Shown: positions 49,290 to 59,569 of the stretch, piece by piece
Layout of the letters: each line of letters starts with the position of its first letter
Numbering within the stretch: the stretch's first letter is position 1
NCBI GenBank assembly: GCA_020091685.1
Contig: CM034607.1
Location: forward strand, 30,688,831-30,752,830
Reading direction: 5' to 3'
DNA: 64,000 nucleotides
DNA from: Lutjanus erythropterus
Taxonomy: Eukaryota; Chordata; Actinopteri; Lutjaniformes; Lutjanidae
Notes under the pieces: model-generated
Database searches by the model: none
What the model was told of the DNA's origin: nothing
Seen by the model: the letters and a program-made list of their open reading frames with translations, nothing else
Made by a program: the position numbers and the translations under genes

Positions 49290-50404
49290 TAAAGGGATAG
49301 TCTGGATTTTGTGAAGAGTGGTTGCATGAGGTACTTATTGATAGTCAGTGTATTACCTCTAGTAGATGTTGGTCGCAGCAGGAGTACAGGTGTAGGAAGC
49401 CAAGGAATGCACTGCCGTGGACACCTAAAAGAAAATCTATATCAGTTTAAATGTACACAATACTTACAATATTTTCACCGCTTTACCTTGCTTTCAGACA
49501 GCCTTTACTTGTTGGGAAACCACTCTTATATAAGCCAAATATTGCCAAAGTCCATTGGGCAAATCAGTGATTTAACCTTGCAAAACACAAGAGTTGCTGG
49601 TGTAAAGCTGTCCACATATAATAAGAGAGATGGGGGTGAATCAAGCGTGCAAAACTTCACTGAAGCATTTTTTTTTTTTTCAAACAAGCGGCATTGCTCA
49701 GTTTGCTGACACATGGAGCAGATTCAGACATCCTTGTTCAATCTGATGTTCACTTGCTCTTTTGTGTTGCTTCGAGCTCTATCCAGGTGGAGTTCATGAT
49801 TAAGCTACAGTTGTGTCACTTGGTTTGTTTCCTGTACCCAGCTCCGACGTCTGGGTCTGGCTGCAGATTAAGCCGCAAAATAGGAACACAGAGAAGCTTC
49901 ATTTGGTTTGTGTCGATGTGTTTGAGAGAGAGCTCGCAGCTGTGGGTGATGAAGGTAGAGACTGAATGGGGAGAGAGTGCGGTGGGAGCGAGAAAGGTGG
50001 TGAATCAGAGTACTAAAACGTTACTTTCTGATTGTCTTTCAGCTGTTATGTTCTCAGCAGAAATAAACACAGATGAACAAACCTGCAGCTAAACTCCAGA
50101 GCTGCTGATTCTCTCTGAATGTGGCCTCACTGTTTTTGCCAAACTTGTCTGGTTGCTTTCAAGAGAGTGACATTTGGCTCAATTAACAGTGTTTTCCTGT
50201 CAGAAAAGGCAGGGTAAAGCACTGAAAATTTCTAAATTCTAAACTCAGAGATTTTTTCGAGTAAGCCTTTTTTTAAGAGGATAAAATACAGAACCCCTGC
50301 TGCTTCTCCAAACTGGGGGCATGCGGACTGGCATCACTGCAGGTAACAGACTGACGACAGATAAATAACTCAGGCAATGCCAAATAATCTGAACTATCCC
50401 TTTA
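49290..50404. mobile_element. Foldback element, copy 6, with its centre replaced
   Basis: Termini are TTAAAGGGATAGTCTGGATT at the left and ATAATCTGAACTATCCCTTT at the right. The left arm runs to about 49612 and the right arm resumes near 50130 (TTTTTGCCAAACTTGTCTGG). The roughly 515 bases between are not arm sequence. They start after TAAAGCTGTCCACATATAA, include a poly-T run (49669-49680) and an open frame of 132 codons with no recognised domain. The inserted piece occupies the usual hairpin turn. Confidence 0.65.
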
Positions 50405-50465
50405 AGATTGATTTCTTAAAACCCTGGTTCTGATTAAGTATTTTATTGGCCAGTTTCATGGTCAA

Positions 50466-50630
50466 GACAAGACTGTTTTCTGTCCCACAAGCTGAAATAA
50501 AAACTGAAAACCTGCGTCACACAAACGGTTTGGCTGTTTAGTTTTCCCCACAACTTAAAGACAAAACCTCTCTGTCATTTTATACTTACAGTATTTGAAT
50601 TATTGTGTTTAATGCTTATGTTATACTAAG

Positions 50631-50677
<47 letters not shown>

Positions 50678-51195
50678 TACATATATACTGCCACTCTTTT
50701 TTCTTGTGTCTGTATCTTAAGGAAAAGAAGGAGTAGGACAAGTTGTTGCACCAGAGTTAAGAAAAAATTATCTTAATTTTATTGGAAACAGTTCAAATAC
50801 TTAAATTACTCAATAAAAATATATTTTTTTAGTGTAGGAATGTCAAATTGAAAGATAAAGTCTAAAATGGAATCAGATATCAGCCTTAAAAAGACACCAT
50901 GTATAATTTGTGTGTAATTGTGCATTATAAACAACAATTTTGGTTGTTATCTCTACAATTTCCAGAAACAACACTGAGAACATGATGTCTGTGTCCTCAG
51001 TAGGAGCTGCTGCCCGGACAAGATTGTTTTCTGTCCCACAACCTGAAATAAAAACTGAAAAATTGCATCATAAACAATATTTTTCCCTTGACTCAAAGAC
51101 AAAACCTCTCTATCATTTTCCAGTTATTTGTATTTAAATTATTGTATTTTACTTTGGATATATTTGTGGTTTGGGCTCTTAGCTGCCACTCTTAC
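50466..51195. repeat. Local direct duplication, about 551 bp offset
   Basis: 50466-50616 and 51017-51160 share GTTTTCTGTCCCACAA, CTGAAATAAAAACTGAAAA and AAAGACAAAACCTCTCT in order. In the first 44 bases I count two differences. Both copies are followed further on by CTGCCACTCTT. The first copy is interrupted by an (AT)n tract at 50633-50687. Confidence 0.75.
50633..50687. repeat. (AT)n microsatellite with ACAT ends
   Basis: A nearly pure alternating AT tract, flanked by ACATACAT and ACATATATAC words. Confidence 0.95.
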
Positions 51196-51553
51196 CCAAA
51201 GTAACTAAGACTGAGTGGTTCGCGTGGTTTATTGTCCTGAGAAAACACTCTGACAGACAGATCAGCTGTCGATACGATCAAGCCTTTGACCTTTCAGTTA
51301 CAAGATGCTCCCTCTGCCCACAGGGTGATCCTGCCACCTACAATTAGGGTGATTTCTTCCACTGTTTGCAGTTATAAGTCACTCCGGAGGAGAGTGTTGG
51401 CTGGAGTATTAAATATCAAATGTTGGGTTTAGGGCAGGGTGGAGTGTGGTGGGCTTGGCTGCACACAGTTACGCTTGGATGGGTTTGGATTGAGTCTGAG
51501 TTTGTCTGAGTTGGGTTGAGATTGGCTGGCACTGTGTTTGTGTAGGTTTGGCT

Positions 51554-51578
51554 GGGTCGGCGGGGTTGGCCGGGCGGG
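51554..51578 (+). other. Predicted G-quadruplex motif
   Basis: GGG, GGGG, GGG, GGG with loops of 5, 6 and 1 bases. It lies in a G/T-rich stretch (about 51420-51590) followed by a C/A-rich stretch (51670-51745). Confidence 0.6.
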
Positions 51579-51659
51579 AAGCAGCCTATAGGCTCAGCAG
51601 TATGCAGGAGTCCCGCTCCTTCTGGCTCGAGTCATGAGCGCGATGGCAACAGACATCAC

Positions 51660-52115
51660 ACCAGGGCTGCGGTGATTAGCCAGCCCGACAACGCGCCAAC
51701 CAACCAGCCATCTAGCCAACCGCAAGCAGCCGGCCACCTACCACACACCCCGAGCGTACAGTTTTGTTTCTATAGCTACAGAGTGACTGTGTGCATCACC
51801 GCGGTTACCAGGGGACGTTGTGTCTGGAGGTGTCTGGGTTATAGAACCTCAGAGAGACAGTCGAACGTCAGAAGCAGATGTGGTGTCGTGTCGGCTCGCG
51901 TATTTACATTTGAGGCGTGTAGCCATGTGCTGTCATGCAGAGACGGGGAGGCCGGGGGCAAATCAGGAGGCCCGTCTTCACCGAATCCATCATTCATCCA
52001 CCCTGACAGTCAGGAGGGGAAACCCCGATCTGAGGGCTCAGAAAGACACAGAAAACAACAGGAATTTCTACATAATTCTATAAGTCTGCTCCTACATTTA
52101 TCTGTGCAGCTCTGA
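51660..52115 (+). other. GC-rich stretch with an unrecognised 147-codon frame
   Basis: An open frame runs from 51672 to 52115 on the plus strand. Its sequence is rich in Ser, Arg, Gln and Pro and contains no domain, signal peptide or membrane segment that I recognise. Overlapping frames of similar quality exist. CpG content is higher than in the flanks. It could be non-coding or an untranslated exon; nothing supports a protein. Confidence 0.15.
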
Positions 52116-53624
52116 TTACATCAAACATGACCAGTGGTGGAGAGTAGCTAATTACACTGGATAATACAGTGAGTCTTTGCCAAAACAACATTACAGTTCC
52201 ACAAACATCCGGATTCCTTTGTGCCTTTTAGTTTAACATTTAGTTTAACAACACAACTCGTCACTGGTGAGCTACAGATAACTCTGGGTTTACTGTGCCT
52301 TCTCAGACTAACACCATCCTTACAGAAAAACCAGAAACACAAAGGGTGGACTATGAAAAAAATGAGCTTAAGTGGCAACAATATACACATCTCAGGACAA
52401 AATGTACTGCGGTGTTTGCCACTAATTTCTTCAAGTCGCTGAGAACTTAGTTGTAAAAAAAAAAAAAGCTGAAAAAGTGCTCTCTTGGATGCTTCCATGG
52501 TGGGTAAAGTGTGATAAATGTCCTCTAGAATGCCCAGTGTCTAATGGGCTGGCCTGGTTTGGCTCGGTTTGACTCGGCCTATCAGCCCAGCATGGCAGAG
52601 GTTTGCATTTCCATTAGAACAGGGCAACTCACTTGAAGGTGTCTTTTAACTGAAGATGAGCTTGAGGAGGCTCGAGTCAAGCGGCTGTGAAATGGTAGAT
52701 AAATCATTCATACATGTCTCTGTAAACACGATGTTTTCTTAAATTCTTCACAATAAAAGTCCCCTGTTGTTTAGTTACTGAAACGCTTTTATAATGAAGC
52801 AGCACAAACAGGAAATGTTTTCATTCTGGGTTTCATCAACAGTAACTTAACACCACTCCGACACAGCTGAAAGTGAGTATGGCAAAATAATGCAGATACC
52901 TGGAAGAACAGCGACATGAGAGAAACTAAATTTCAAAACAGAGATTCAGTTAGAAGCTACAAAAGTAGTGAGAACTGAACATCAAGAGATTTTTAGAAAC
53001 ATCTTTTTCTCTGCTCTCCTGCACACACACAAGCAGGTGTGAATATTGTGGGTTGGCCGCGGTCGGCGAGATGTCACCGCAGCCCACTTGTAGGCGGGTT
53101 TAGCTCGCTTTTGCCCCACTCCAGAGTAGGTCCATCTTGGGCGCGGCTTGGTGCAGCTTGGCGCAGTAAAAGTGGTAAATGAAATGCCAATCAGCGTGGC
53201 ACAGTTTGACTTGGCACGGCCAAAAGCGCCAGCGGCAAAGCCCCCAAGACAACATGCTAAAGTTCCCTCTAAGGTGATCTACCAGGAGACAAAGCATGAT
53301 AAAAAAAATCACAAATTTTCTGGTAGCCCACCACATATAGCAGGTACACTTTGAGTCCACTACTTACTAGCATCTTTCCCTGTATTATAAGTGGTGGACA
53401 TAATATATGTTTAATTCAGCAGTTATAAAGCTTAATATGTCCATGCCCAAGTGACAACAGTGTTTGAAAGATGCATCTGAGTCCTGGGTTACATAATGCA
53501 TTATAACTACCATCACTTTAGCCAGTTATGAAGGCACACAGAGAAACATAGAAACATTGAGAAAGAGTTTTAAAGCATTATAAATGCATTATAGTGTCTT
53601 ATGAATAATCTTATATAATAAATC

Positions 53625-53735
53625 TTTTTTTTTGCATTAATGCTTTTACTTTTAATACTTCAAGTACATTTTGTGGTGACGCATATATACTTTTACTTTT
53701 CAAATCCAGGACTTTTACTTGTGCCAGTGACCCAG
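53625..53735. repeat. 'ACTTTTACT' dispersed repeat, right-end copy
   Basis: CTTTTACTTTTAATACTTCA, then AGTACATTTTGTGGTGACGC and CCAGGACTTTTACTTG, fit the right part of the family. Confidence 0.5.
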
Positions 53736-54370
53736 CATGCAGACAGGATTCAGTAACAGGCTGACTAATATCAAATGCAGCACAGATAATTTGAGGGTTA
53801 CCTTAAATAAACATCGTTGACTCAACAAACACAAAATCAACAGCCCGGGCTCATCAAAGCACACAGTGAGAGCTGTTTGCCCTGTAATTTCATATTGATT
53901 CAAAATGACTCAAACCAGCGTGACATGTTTGTACCGGTTTAACGACACACAGACAGTTTGACTGTTGAGACTGAATTTACATGTGAAATTTAGCAAAACA
54001 CGCAAACTGCTAAAAAGTGACGCTCCAATTCAAAACAAGATCAAACAATTCAGTTCAAACTCAGTACTAAGTATGTATGTAAGTAAGTATGTCAGAGCTA
54101 CTACAAGGAACTTTGATATGTTGCTGATTTTTGGGGCCCCGGCAGACAAAAGTGGGAGAGTTTCCACTGTAACAACTACAAAAAAATAATATAATAAAAT
54201 AAAATGATCCTACTTCTTTTTAACTGATTAATGTGCGACTCACTGTAACTTTGACTGTGACACTGAAAAGAAGCTTATTTCATCTGATTCCAAGGAGAAT
54301 TTGACCTGATGGCTGACATGAAGGACAACTTATAGAAACATCTCATCTCATCTCCCTGATGGCCTTGTTA

Positions 54371-54915
54371 ACTTGTTAATGCTGTACTTTTACTCTATTA
54401 CATTTATCTGGCAGCTACAGTTATCAAACTACCAAACAGGATTGGTGTCCACTCGAGTCACATGACTTGGAGTCAGACTTAAGTCACAAATTTATGAGTT
54501 GAGACTTGTTAACTTAAAAAAGACAATATGTTTAAAAAGTGTGAATCCATAATCTCCCAAACAATTTAAGTGAATGATGTCCAGTTTTCAAAAGCAAAAA
54601 TTAATCAGAAAAAAAAAAAACCAAAAACAAAAAGAAACAAAGCATAAAATACCTCCATACTGCTTGTATGGTGTAATCCAAGTCTCCTTCACTTGTGTGC
54701 TACACCGTCATACATACACTCGGCAACGCTGTTTTCCTGTGAACTATCCCTTTAAAACAAGCTTCACCTCGACTAGCTGCAACTGTAAAATACTGGGTAA
54801 ACATCTGAAACATCTGTATAAACAATTACTAAGGCCATGCATGATGACTTTGAGTACATTTTGTGGTAATAAGTGTGTACTTTTATGTTTGAATCCAGGA
54901 CTTTTGTTCATGACC
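54371..54915. repeat. 'ACTTTTACT' dispersed repeat with an internal insertion
   Basis: CTGTACTTTTACTCTATTAC and TTTATCTGGCAGCTACAG lie at the left (to about 54435); CTTCACCTCGACTAGCTGCA and GAGTACATTTTGTGGTAATA lie at the right (from about 54760). The part between is unrelated and ends GTGAACTATCCCTTTAA, the terminus style of the foldback or ACAGTTCAC elements, so it is probably an inserted element scrap. Confidence 0.45.
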
Positions 54916-56379
54916 CAGACAGTCAATAACTGTATGAGTGATATCAGATGAAAAACAAATAATTTGAAGGTCAGCTTGGATAAACATCATTGATTAAACA
55001 AACAGAAAATCACCAGCTCAGGCTCAGACAGTGACCACTTATAAAAGCTGAAGCAAACTGCTTATGCCAGTACCAATATTAGATATCACTTTATGTTCTT
55101 TACTGTCAATATGTAGACATGCATGTTTATGTATTTATGATTATATGTTGTTGGTAAACTGTGTGTGGGTGTATGTATGTATACATATGTATGTCTTGGA
55201 ATGTATTTGTCTTTATTATAGTAACCTATATGCTTTTTATGAGTCTATTGTTGCTGTCTAGTGTTTCAGTTCAAGTATATTCACTGCTGTGTTGCTGACT
55301 GTATGTCTACATCTCTTCAGTTCAAATGATAAAACAAAACTTGATCTCTCAAACAAAACAAAACAAAAGTAAAAAAAAAAAAAAAAAAAAGTTGTCCCTC
55401 AGCTGAAATGAACTGTAAAAATCTATTAAGCTGACTTCTGTAGAAAAACAACTTATTGCTCTTAACCAAAACTGACAATCAGCGAGGCAGTAAAACATTC
55501 AACTGCAGCTCTGAAAACCTCCAGAGAAGAATTTGGAGAAATATGGTAAAAACAACGTGGTTCAAGGAAACATTCTGTGTTTTTTTCTTTTTTTGGTTGT
55601 TGTCCTTTACTCCAAAAGCCTCATCTGATCTCGTACTCCAAGTCTTTTAAACGAGACAGTGAGGAAAAACAGGAGTGACAGTAAACAGATGAGATATTAC
55701 ACTTTACTTTTTTTTTGTGACAAACGCTTCCTTCAGTCATCATGCAGTTATTACCATATGCACATCCTGAGTGAGGTTTAGGAGAAGAGAAGACTACAAA
55801 TTATATAAAATATTTCCCCAGAGACAAAACAAAAAACTAAACAAACAAAACAACCGAGCCTCTTAATGTTTGCTGCTGTAGGTGGTCACCAGAGTCAAAT
55901 GAAAAACAAGTTTATTGAAAGAAAACAACGAGGAACCTGTTCATGTTCCCTCTGAAGTGTTTGACTTGTGTGTCATCAGGATCTTTTTATAGTGAATGGG
56001 CGCCATCTAGTGGTTTTTGAGGGACTGCAGCTCAACACGGTGCACATGCTGACTGTTTGAGGCAGCGGTCAGTTTTCTCTCAGAATATGACTCTGCCTAC
56101 AAGGGTGTTTATTCAAAATTAAATGTTCTTTATGTGATTAAAAAAAACATCATCATTAGTGACATCTCTAATATACATGTTTTTCACTGTTTTTGGAAAA
56201 ACACCTGTCACCCTCTGTGTCAATATGAGTGAACGAGTTATTCTATATGTTAAATTATGTAAGTAAAAAGGAGATTTCATGGAAAAAAAACATAGTTGCA
56301 GAATGCGCGCTATGACTATATATTTGTTTGGCCTTTAATGGCCTTTATTGTTCAAGTTTGAGGATATTTTTTATCGCTC
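54916..56379. other. Intergenic stretch, no gene seen
   Basis: It holds a poly-A run (55372-55390) next to AAAACAAAACAAAAC words and short (GTAT)n near 55165-55195. Nothing else is recognised. Confidence 0.5.
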
Positions 56380-56560
56380 TCAATTCAGTTCAATCCAGTT
56401 TAATTCAATAAATCTTTATTGTCCCTGGAGGGCAAGTCTGGTGCAGCATAAAAACACAGAATCACGATCAACAGGAAACATACTGCACATTTAACAGCGA
56501 CAAAACATCAACAAAGACACAGCGCAATGAATAAAAACTGCAAATAGCACATTGCGCGAA
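56380..56560 (-). repeat. Possible LINE 3'-tail-like dispersed repeat
   Basis: AATAAATCTTTATTGTCCCT, then GGAGGGCAAGTCTGGTGCAG and CATAAAAACACAGAATCACG. The pattern TTTATTGTCCC...GGGCAA is typical of fish retroposon tails read in reverse. No coding part is attached, so the family is not named. Confidence 0.4.
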
Positions 56561-56814
56561 GTGGGGCCTCAGCCTCAACCTAAACCTCTCAGTGCATGAC
56601 AAGAACAAGGACAACAACACTAAACAAATAAACATACAGAGTAGACAGGACTGTTATTTACACAGGAATGTGAAAAAATAGGTGTGTGTATGAATATATA
56701 CGTAAATAAATACGTATAAGAAGCACTAGTAACCAACCACATAAATAAAAACTCTATTAGTGATATGTACATGTTAAAAGACTGTTTGTATGGTGTAATT
56801 CTGTATGTCATCTA

Positions 56815-57262
56815 TAATGGATGTGGCTTCGTAGCAAAATAGTTCAGGTATTAGACTGACCTGTCTGCAGTCCTGCTTCTATTGAAAATGTGTGGTGCAT
56901 TATGAAGCACAAAATATAACAACAGAGAGCCCGGACTACGGAGAACTCGTACTCGTATATCAAGCAAGAATGAGAAAGAATTTCACTTTCAAAACTTCAA
57001 CAGTTAGTGTCCTCAGCTGATGTATCACAGCAGTAAACAGGCTCCTGTCACAACTTTTTTGGAACATGTTGCAGGCATCAAATTCAGAATTAGAGAATAT
57101 TTACCAAAAATCTACAAAATTAATCAGTTTGAGCATTGAATATCTTGTCTTTGTACTCTTTTCAGTTGAATATGGGTTGAAAATGAATTACGTATCATTG
57201 CATTATATTTTTATTTAAGTTTTACACAGAGTCCCAACTATTTTGGAATTGGGGTTGTATGT
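56815..57262 (+). mobile_element. Tc1-like DNA transposon relic (3' end of transposase plus right inverted terminal repeat)
   Basis: The plus strand reads WLRSKIVQVLD, then PVCSPASIENVWCIMKHK and, later, ERISLSKLQQLVSS, matching the C-terminal DDE catalytic part of Tc1-like transposases (usual wording DWPACSPDLSPIENVW). The glutamate of IENVW is kept. Stops interrupt the frame (TGA for the Trp of DWP, TAA after KHKI, TGA after KQE), and the SPDLSP segment is shortened. After the stop come the usual AT-rich 3' region and the right terminal repeat ending GGAATTGGGGTTGTA at 57262. The N-terminal two thirds are missing. It is a dead fragment. Confidence 0.8.
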
Positions 57263-57635
57263 TTTTTGAATTATTCTAATTTCTGCAGGTCATTCCTGTC
57301 GCTCTGTGACCTCGACACTCCGGCCTTCAGCCTCTGTGCTGTGGTCAGACTGTAGCAGCCGATTTCACGGCTGCTTCACACCTGGTATTTCAATTTGGTT
57401 CCCAAACATTTGCCTCATTCACATCTGGCACGCAGAGTGTGTGAAGGTGCAAACACTGAGGTTCATTCATGGTTACAGAGTATGAAGACGGAGTTGAGAC
57501 TGTGAGCGACTGACTGTGTGGCAGACACAGAGAGAGACACAGTTAGTTTCTTCCCTACAGCAGGCGAAGCTGCTCCACAGGGACCTGTGGGTTACAACAT
57601 GTTCGTTCCCAGAAGAGAGACTGGGACTGACTGGA

Positions 57636-57701
57636 AACACACACGCAAACACGCACACACGCACACACACACACACACATACACACACACACACACACAC
57701 A
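57636..57701. repeat. (CA)n microsatellite, interrupted
   Basis: A CA run with several GC, AA and TA interruptions. Cys/Val and His/Thr frames on the two strands are artefacts. Confidence 0.95.
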
Positions 57702-58794
57702 GCCCAGGCCACCCAGATCTGAACCACCCAGGACCAGGAGCAGCATCATTATTTCATGAGATCAGTTCATGAGGGAGGCGGCTGGATGTCAAAACTACAC
57801 ATCATCAGTTTCACACAGAAGCCTCATATCTGCCTTTTATTTCACCACAGCTGGCAGCAGCTGACGGTAGAGACTGTTTCAAACCCGACTGGGACAAAGT
57901 CAAACCAAATACACTGTAAAACATCTGAGGCTCTTTAAGAAAAAAAGAGGACTGAAAAAAAGAGTCACATTAAAAAGCAAAATGACAGAGTTGACTCTTG
58001 ATTTAACCAGAATATAAACATTAATTCTCAGATAAAACAGTGTTTGTTTTTCAGGTTACTATGTTACTGGTGCAAACTGGTGGCCATGGCATGAACCAAT
58101 AGATTTAAAGGGACAGTTCACTCGTTTGAAAGTTTGAAAGTTTTGGAGATACCAGTCCCAATGATGTCTGCCTTCTCTCAAATGTAATGGAACTACTTTA
58201 CTTTAGTTGTCTATTTGATGGAGATGGCACACATTAATGAACAACAGCACAAAAATACAGGATGTAATCATGCCGGATTACAGCAAAAATCCTCATTTTC
58301 ATCCACAGTTCCTTGGCAGGTAACAAATAATGAGAAACTACAGCATGCAACATGTCAAGTTATAAGTGATCACAGTTTTGAGTCACTTTAAACTGTTGTT
58401 AGAGATGTGTTTTAAAAGTGGGACGTGTAGGACACTCTCTTCATACAACAGGTAGGCTGTTAGAAGATTTACTTCCCTTCACTGACAGCACAGTTTGTCC
58501 AAATGTGGTTTGCCTATCTATCACCTCACAGTGCCCTCTAGTGGTGTCCCTGTACCAATGCCACTGTCAACCCTCTGTTTAATTGCAAACCTTTGCCTGA
58601 TGAAGGTCTAATCCCGAAACATCATAAATAAATGGTATATTGCAAGTTAGAAAATGTGCAGAGATCCTTCTGAAACTTTTTGGTCTACATGCCTCTCTCC
58701 TGTCTCATGTTTAAGTGTTGTTACATTTGTGATTCAATATGTGAAAGAATCATAGCATGTAAAGACCTCTGGGTGGGATTATCTGTCAGAGATG

Positions 58795-59125
58795 GACAAA
58801 ATTGTTTTTAAATTGAATTTTACAGTGTTTGACACCTTTTCACATGGCTTTTAAGGGTTAATCTAGAGTCAGATGTGATCCCAAGATACTTGAACTCTTT
58901 TAAAATGTTAAATTCCTCCTCTCTCAGGAACACAGTAGAATGAGTCACAAGTACTGGCTGTTTTGTGGGGTTTAATTGGAGACATGATTTAGTAATCCAG
59001 TCCTGAACATTGGTCGTTGCAGATGTAAGGATTCTGAAGGCTGCCTGTCTTTTGCACGTGCAAAAAGTACTATATCATCTGTGTACATCTGAATATTGAC
59101 ATCTGAACATGTGTTAGGTAGGACA
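58795..59125 (-). mobile_element. L2-type LINE reverse transcriptase fragment
   Basis: On the minus strand one frame reads DVNIQMYTDDIVLFAR, with the catalytic Y-x-D-D motif at 59085-59074. It is followed, after a deletion and frame change, by QDWITKSCLQLNPTKQP and ILKEFKYLGITSDSRLTLK. After one more frame change comes VSNTVKFNL. The order YxDD, then NPTK, then EFKYLGI, then TVKFNL is that of the palm-to-thumb region of L2-clade reverse transcriptases. The rest of the protein is absent. It lies inside the 58105-59569 element. Confidence 0.75.
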
Positions 59126-59271
59126 GTAATACAAAGTGTGACTTATTGGCCTGAGAACAGAGTCTCACAGAACAGATACCCATTTTACCATGCGAGTGAG
59201 CTCAATGGTGCCAACGTTACAGCTCAGCTGTGGTAGATGGCGTTAATGTTTAAAGCAACCAATATGGCAAA

Positions 59272-59400
59272 GCAATGCGTTTTCTGTACTGGAAAGGAAC
59301 ACTAGAGGACACTTTATCATGTTTTATCTACCATAGGGGCATCCAAGAGGGCACTTTTACAGTATTTTTGGAACATGGGCGCCCCCTCGAGGCCAACAGT
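59272..59400. repeat. Dispersed copy of the 33.8 kb tandem unit
   Basis: Two units match 33840-34115, including the shared words TTTATCTACCAT and GGCACTTT. They are followed by GGGCGCCCCCTCGAGG. The copy is nested inside the 58105-59569 element. Confidence 0.55.
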
Positions 59401-59569
59401 GGCACTGAGCACCATGAGTTCCATCTACATCTATTATATTTGAGAGACGGCAGATATCTCTATGGTCAATGTCTCTAAAACTTGGAAATTCACTGCGAAT
59501 GGATAAACAGCACTACAAGTAGGAGGAAAAAATATGTATTTTTGATTTTGGGGTGAACTGTGCCTTTAA

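Larger units (their letters stand above)
45936..53624. other. Intergenic stretch, no gene seen
   Basis: Foldback copies 5 and 6, the local duplication and purine- or pyrimidine-skewed tracts (46850-47150 purine-rich, 48850-49030 pyrimidine-rich) account for most structure. 53060-53300 has GC-rich CTTGG/GGC words and may be another decayed repeat. Confidence 0.45.
58105..59569. mobile_element. Non-autonomous element with TTAAAGG(G/C)ACAGTTCAC inverted ends, 1.46 kb
   Basis: The left end is TTAAAGGGACAGTTCACTC; the right end, read in reverse, is TTAAAGGCACAGTTCACCCC. The arms are partly mirror-like: AAAGTTTTGGAGATACCAGT and GATGTCTGCCTTCTCTCAAA on the left, CAGATATCTCTATGGTCAAT on the right. 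It is swollen by other repeats, namely an L2-type LINE fragment (58795-59125), a retroposon-tail-like motif (58595-58632) and a copy of the 33.8 kb tandem unit (59272-59400). A partial relative lies at 48000-48370. Confidence 0.65.

Noticed and set aside
49694-50092. 132-codon plus frame
   Set aside because: It falls in the DNA replacing the centre of a foldback element and shows no domain or codon pattern.
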